Source: JAZPYZ01 sp045544455
Lineage (GTDB): Bacteria; Bacillota; Clostridia; Oscillospirales; Acutalibacteraceae
Assembly: GCA_045544455.1 (NCBI GenBank)
Contig: JAZPYZ010000004.1
Coordinates: 1 to 16,456 of the forward strand
DNA length: 16,456 nucleotides
Direction: 5' to 3'
Below, one piece after another: positions 14,097-16,456 of this stretch. The translations under genes and the position numbers were made by a program. Position 1 is the first letter of the stretch, and the number at the start of each line of letters is the position of its first letter. The notes beneath the pieces are model-generated. The model saw only the letters and a program-made list of their open reading frames with translations, was not told the DNA's origin and did no database searches.

Positions 14097-15776
14097 ATGG
14101 CAACCAAACAACGCTATTGCATGGGCTGTATGAATCCGCTTCCGTCGGGAGTTGATAAATGTGAACTGTGCGGGTATCCCGTGCGGGGCAACAATCCGCC
14201 GCAATATCTGCCGGTCGGCACAAAGTTGTCGGAACGGTATTTGGTCGGTCGGGTATTATCGGTCAGTGGCGATGCGGCTTTGTATATCGGTTTTGACACG
14301 GAACAACACGAACGAATTCATATTCATGAATTTTTCCCGGATACCATGTGCCGTCGCGGCGAAAATCATCAGGTACAGGCGTTGGAAGACAAAGAGGAGG
14401 CGTTTGCCGACTGTTTGGACGAATATCGCGCTTTTACCCGTACGGTAGCGCGTATGCGCGACCTGTCGGCGCTTAACCCAATGTACGATATTTTTGAAGC
14501 CAATCAAACGTTGTATACGGTATCCGAAATGCCGGAAGGCGTTTCACTCGAAACCTATTTGGTACAAAACGGCGGTCGGATCAGTTGGGACGAAGCGCGC
14601 CCGATGTTTATGGGATTGATCTCCACGTTATCGGCGTTGCATCAAGCCGGCATTTTACATCTTGGCATCTGCCCGACCAATTTGTTGGTCGGTTACGATA
14701 AAAAGTTGCGGCTGCGCGGTTTGGCGTTGCCGGACGTGCGTAACGTTGGCGGTAAGTTAAAACCGCATCTCATCAACGGTTATGCTGCTCCGGAACAATA
14801 TACCCCTACCAAAGCTTGCAGTGCGGCGACCGACGTTTATGCGTTGGCAGCAACGTTGTTCTATGCGCTGACCGGCCAATCGGTGCCATCGGCGACCAGC
14901 CGTATCAAACAATCGTCGGATCTGTACATGTCGGCAGATATGGCGGACGAGATCCCCAAACATGTATTGGCGGCGTTGGTGTCGGCGTTACACGTTTCGG
15001 CCGAACAACGCATTGCGGATATGGAATCGTTCCGTGATCACTTGGCTGCGACCGCTTCGGTCGAGGCGTTACGCATCGAAGAGGAAGAGGTTGAGGTGGA
15101 AGAAGAACAACCCCAAACCCGTTCGTCTCGCAAATCGATGTGGTTGATCGTGGCCGGCGTCTTCTTCGTGTTGTTATTGGCGGCGTTCGTGATCTTGTTG
15201 GTGCTGTTCCCGGATATGTTCTCCGGCTCGGGCCCCACCTGGTTTGGCGGTTCTAAGCCGACGTTGGATAACCCATCTACCTCGGCCAACGAGGTTAGCA
15301 CCGTGACCTATCCGGTTGATGACCTGGTCGGTCAAAACTATTTCGACGTTCGCGACACCAACTTGACCGGTTATATGAAACTGGTGCTGGTGTATCAACA
15401 ATATAGCGAAGAACCGAAAGGCACGATCCTGGAACAATCTCCGGCCGCCGGTACACTTCAGGAACGGGAATCCAAGGTGGAAATTATCATCAGTGCGGGT
15501 TCTGAAACGATGGAAGTGCCGGATGTATCCGGTTGGGATCAACATACTGCGGAATTGTATCTCGAAGCACTTGGCTTCCGCGTGCAAACGATGAAGATTG
15601 TGGAATCCATCTACGAACGCGGTCTGATCGATTCGGTGGATCCGGCAAGCGGTGAAGAGTTGCGTGTCGGCGACGTGGTGATCTTAAAGGTCAGTGATGC
15701 CGAACCGGTGGTGGAAGATCCGGAACAATCCGATGGTTTGGGTGACATTTTAGGCGAAAGTGTGCCGAATCCGTAA
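14097..15776 (+). CDS. Membrane-anchored zinc-ribbon, pseudokinase and PASTA protein
   Basis: The 559-residue product has four parts: a zinc ribbon (Cys8, Cys11, Cys22, Cys25), a Ser/Thr kinase-like domain (about 41-320), an acidic linker (327-338) with a membrane helix (349-371), and two PASTA repeats outside (about 403-468 and 472-534). The kinase fold is recognisable from YAAPEQY (229-235) and DVYALAATLFYALTG (246-260), but key residues are gone. The ATP-binding Lys is His77 (IHIHEFFP), HRD is H188-L-G190 with no catalytic Asp although Asn195 remains, DFG is R-G-L-A (207-210), and the glycine loop is VLSVSGDAA. A pseudokinase that reads peptidoglycan or a ligand through PASTA and signals by binding is the best guess. 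ATG at 14097 follows AGGAG by 11 bases. It has its own promoter. Confidence 0.9.
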   Translation: MATKQRYCMGCMNPLPSGVDKCELCGYPVRGNNPPQYLPVGTKLSERYLVGRVLSVSGDAALYIGFDTEQHERIHIHEFFPDTMCRRGENHQVQALEDKEEAFADCLDEYRAFTRTVARMRDLSALNPMYDIFEANQTLYTVSEMPEGVSLETYLVQNGGRISWDEARPMFMGLISTLSALHQAGILHLGICPTNLLVGYDKKLRLRGLALPDVRNVGGKLKPHLINGYAAPEQYTPTKACSAATDVYALAATLFYALTGQSVPSATSRIKQSSDLYMSADMADEIPKHVLAALVSALHVSAEQRIADMESFRDHLAATASVEALRIEEEEVEVEEEQPQTRSSRKSMWLIVAGVFFVLLLAAFVILLVLFPDMFSGSGPTWFGGSKPTLDNPSTSANEVSTVTYPVDDLVGQNYFDVRDTNLTGYMKLVLVYQQYSEEPKGTILEQSPAAGTLQERESKVEIIISAGSETMEVPDVSGWDQHTAELYLEALGFRVQTMKIVESIYERGLIDSVDPASGEELRVGDVVILKVSDAEPVVEDPEQSDGLGDILGESVPNP

Positions 15777-15824
15777 AAAATATGAAAAAATTTGCCATAA
15801 GGCATAGCATTTTGTAAATGTTTC

Positions 15825-15833
15825 TGTTATACT
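15825..15833 (+). promoter_or_regulatory. Extended -10 promoter upstream of the HndA/NuoE-type gene
   Basis: TGTTATACT is an extended -10 element with -10 TATACT (15828-15833). No good -35 is seen at 16-18 bases. The start would be near 15840, about 53 bases before the ATG. No convincing terminator follows the kinase-like gene, so readthrough is also possible. Confidence 0.6.
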
Positions 15834-15853
15834 GATAAGCGTAGAGTATATTA

Positions 15854-15869
15854 CATCATACAAATGATG
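15854..15869. repeat. Small inverted repeat in the HndA/NuoE-type leader
   Basis: CATCAT (15854-15859) and ATGATG (15864-15869) face each other across ACAA, about 10 bases before the AGGAGG ribosome binding site. It could be a weak leader hairpin or operator half-sites. Confidence 0.3.
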
Positions 15870-15892
15870 ATCGTTTTAGGAGGAAAAGGACT

Positions 15893-16390
15893 ATGCAAAA
15901 GAAGATTAGTTCGCTGCCGTTCCGCGGTACGCCGGAGCAGGAAGCACAATTGCGCGCGATTATCGAAGCGAACAAAACCGATTCGAGCGCGTTGATGGGT
16001 GTTATGCACCAAGCGCAGGAGATCTATGGATATCTGCCGATGGAAGTACAGCAGATCATCGCGGATGGCATGAACGTGCCGCTGGAAAAAGTGTATGGCG
16101 TAGCGACCTTCTATGCGCAGTTCTCCCTTTCCCCGAAAGGTAAATACAACATCTCGGTCTGCCTCGGTACTGCTTGCTACGTTAAAGGCGCCGGCGATAT
16201 CTTTGATCGTTTGAGTGAACGGCTTGGTATCGGTGCGGATGAATGCACCGCCGACGGTAAATATTCGCTCGAAGCTTGCCGTTGCATCGGCCCTTGCGGT
16301 TTGGCTCCGGTTTTGACCGTTAACGAAGAAGTGTTTGGCCGTTTGACCGTAGACGATGTCGACAAGATTTTGGCACAATACGCCGAATAA
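15893..16390 (+). CDS. NuoE/HndA-type [2Fe-2S] thioredoxin-fold subunit
   Basis: The 165-residue product matches the 24-kDa complex I subunit family, seen in bacteria as NuoE and as the small subunit (HndA, HydC) of electron-bifurcating [FeFe] hydrogenases. A helical N-terminal part (12-75) includes LMGVMHQAQEIYGYLP and VYGVATFYAQF. The thioredoxin-like domain supplies the four cluster ligands Cys90 and Cys95 (CLGTAC) and Cys131 and Cys135 (CIGPCGLAP); Cys129 is an extra nearby cysteine. It passes electrons between NADH-linked flavin and other clusters of the complex. A strong AGGAGG lies 9 bases before the ATG. A free-standing gene of this type in a fermentative clostridium usually starts an hnd/hyd operon; here a purine-rich ribosome binding site at the window end fits a next gene just outside. 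NuoE and HndA cannot be told apart from this protein alone. Confidence 0.93.
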   Translation: MQKKISSLPFRGTPEQEAQLRAIIEANKTDSSALMGVMHQAQEIYGYLPMEVQQIIADGMNVPLEKVYGVATFYAQFSLSPKGKYNISVCLGTACYVKGAGDIFDRLSERLGIGADECTADGKYSLEACRCIGPCGLAPVLTVNEEVFGRLTVDDVDKILAQYAE

Positions 16391-16456
16391 ACAATCTAAA
16401 AAACGATGCCCGAAAAACATTTTCGCGCGGTTGTTAGAAAAGGAGAGGGGGGACGG
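16391..16456 (+). promoter_or_regulatory. Short intergenic end of window with likely ribosome binding site of the next gene
   Basis: After the stop codon there are 66 bases with no terminator. AAAAGGAGAGGGG (16438-16450) is a strong ribosome binding site 6 bases from the edge, so the next rightward gene probably starts just outside. This supports an operon with the NuoE/HndA-type gene. Confidence 0.55.

Noticed and set aside
15791..15804. Terminator after the kinase-like gene
   Set aside because: Only a 4-bp TGCC/GGCA stem with no U-run; too weak.
15800..15850. Rex operator upstream of the NuoE/HndA-type gene
   Set aside because: TTGTAAATG followed by TTCTGTTATA lacks the TTGTTAA-N4-TTAACAA symmetry.
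16406..16456. Open frame starting ATGCCC at the right edge
   Set aside because: No ribosome binding site before it, and it runs through the much better ribosome binding site at 16438-16450, so the next gene probably starts outside the window.
1..16456. CRISPR array, insertion sequence, prophage or tRNA-linked attachment site
   Set aside because: No spaced direct repeats, transposase or integrase genes, or tRNA-like folds were seen; codon style is even across the window.

Overview
The window reads as chromosomal DNA of a low-to-moderate G+C Gram-positive anaerobe, most likely a Clostridia (gut Ruminococcaceae/Oscillospirales-like) organism. This is an inference from gene content: a single-chain glycyl-tRNA synthetase, a DnaD/DnaI primosome pair, a Feo operon with the clostridial FeoB-associated Cys-rich membrane protein, a PASTA-domain kinase-like protein, and an HndA/NuoE-type hydrogenase subunit. 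Strong AGGAGG-type ribosome binding sites and 17-nt-spaced sigma-A promoters fit. No mobile element, tRNA, rRNA or CRISPR array was seen. No stretch above 300 bases lacks a gene; the longest gaps are 3266-3488 and 11842-12043, and both hold divergent promoters.

Layout. (1) 1-545: the start of a small HTH regulator gene (leftward, cut by the edge) diverges from a 75-residue Cys-rich protein gene (rightward). A perfect 16-bp palindrome sits on the -10 box of the latter. (2) 546-3893: an iron-uptake locus. Leftward feoA, feoB and a FeoB-associated small membrane protein face a rightward DtxR-type regulator. Three TTAG-N6-CTAA iron boxes lie in the control regions, two at the feoA promoter and one in the unusually long feoA-feoB gap. 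(3) 3905-6047: a leftward pair, an S26-type signal-peptidase-like protein overlapping a fused ABC exporter. (4) 6062-7575: rightward glycyl-tRNA synthetase with its own promoter and a strong terminator. (5) 7587-11906: leftward translationally coupled pair, a large YfhO-family membrane protein followed by a CotH-kinase lipoprotein. (6) 11966-14010: rightward dnaD and dnaI, loaders of the replicative helicase. (7) 14028-15776: a membrane-anchored zinc-ribbon/kinase-like/PASTA protein whose kinase domain has lost its key catalytic residues. (8) 15893-16390: HndA/NuoE-type [2Fe-2S] subunit, presumably the first gene of an electron-bifurcating hydrogenase or NADH-oxidising operon continuing past the right edge.

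Convergent junctions are closed by compact hairpins that work in both directions (546-586, 3858-3893, 7536-7575), so each block is transcriptionally insulated. The parts most worth following up are the predicted PASTA pseudokinase, the orphan S26 peptidase/ABC exporter pair with no visible substrate, the Cys-rich protein/HTH divergon, and the three-operator iron regulon.
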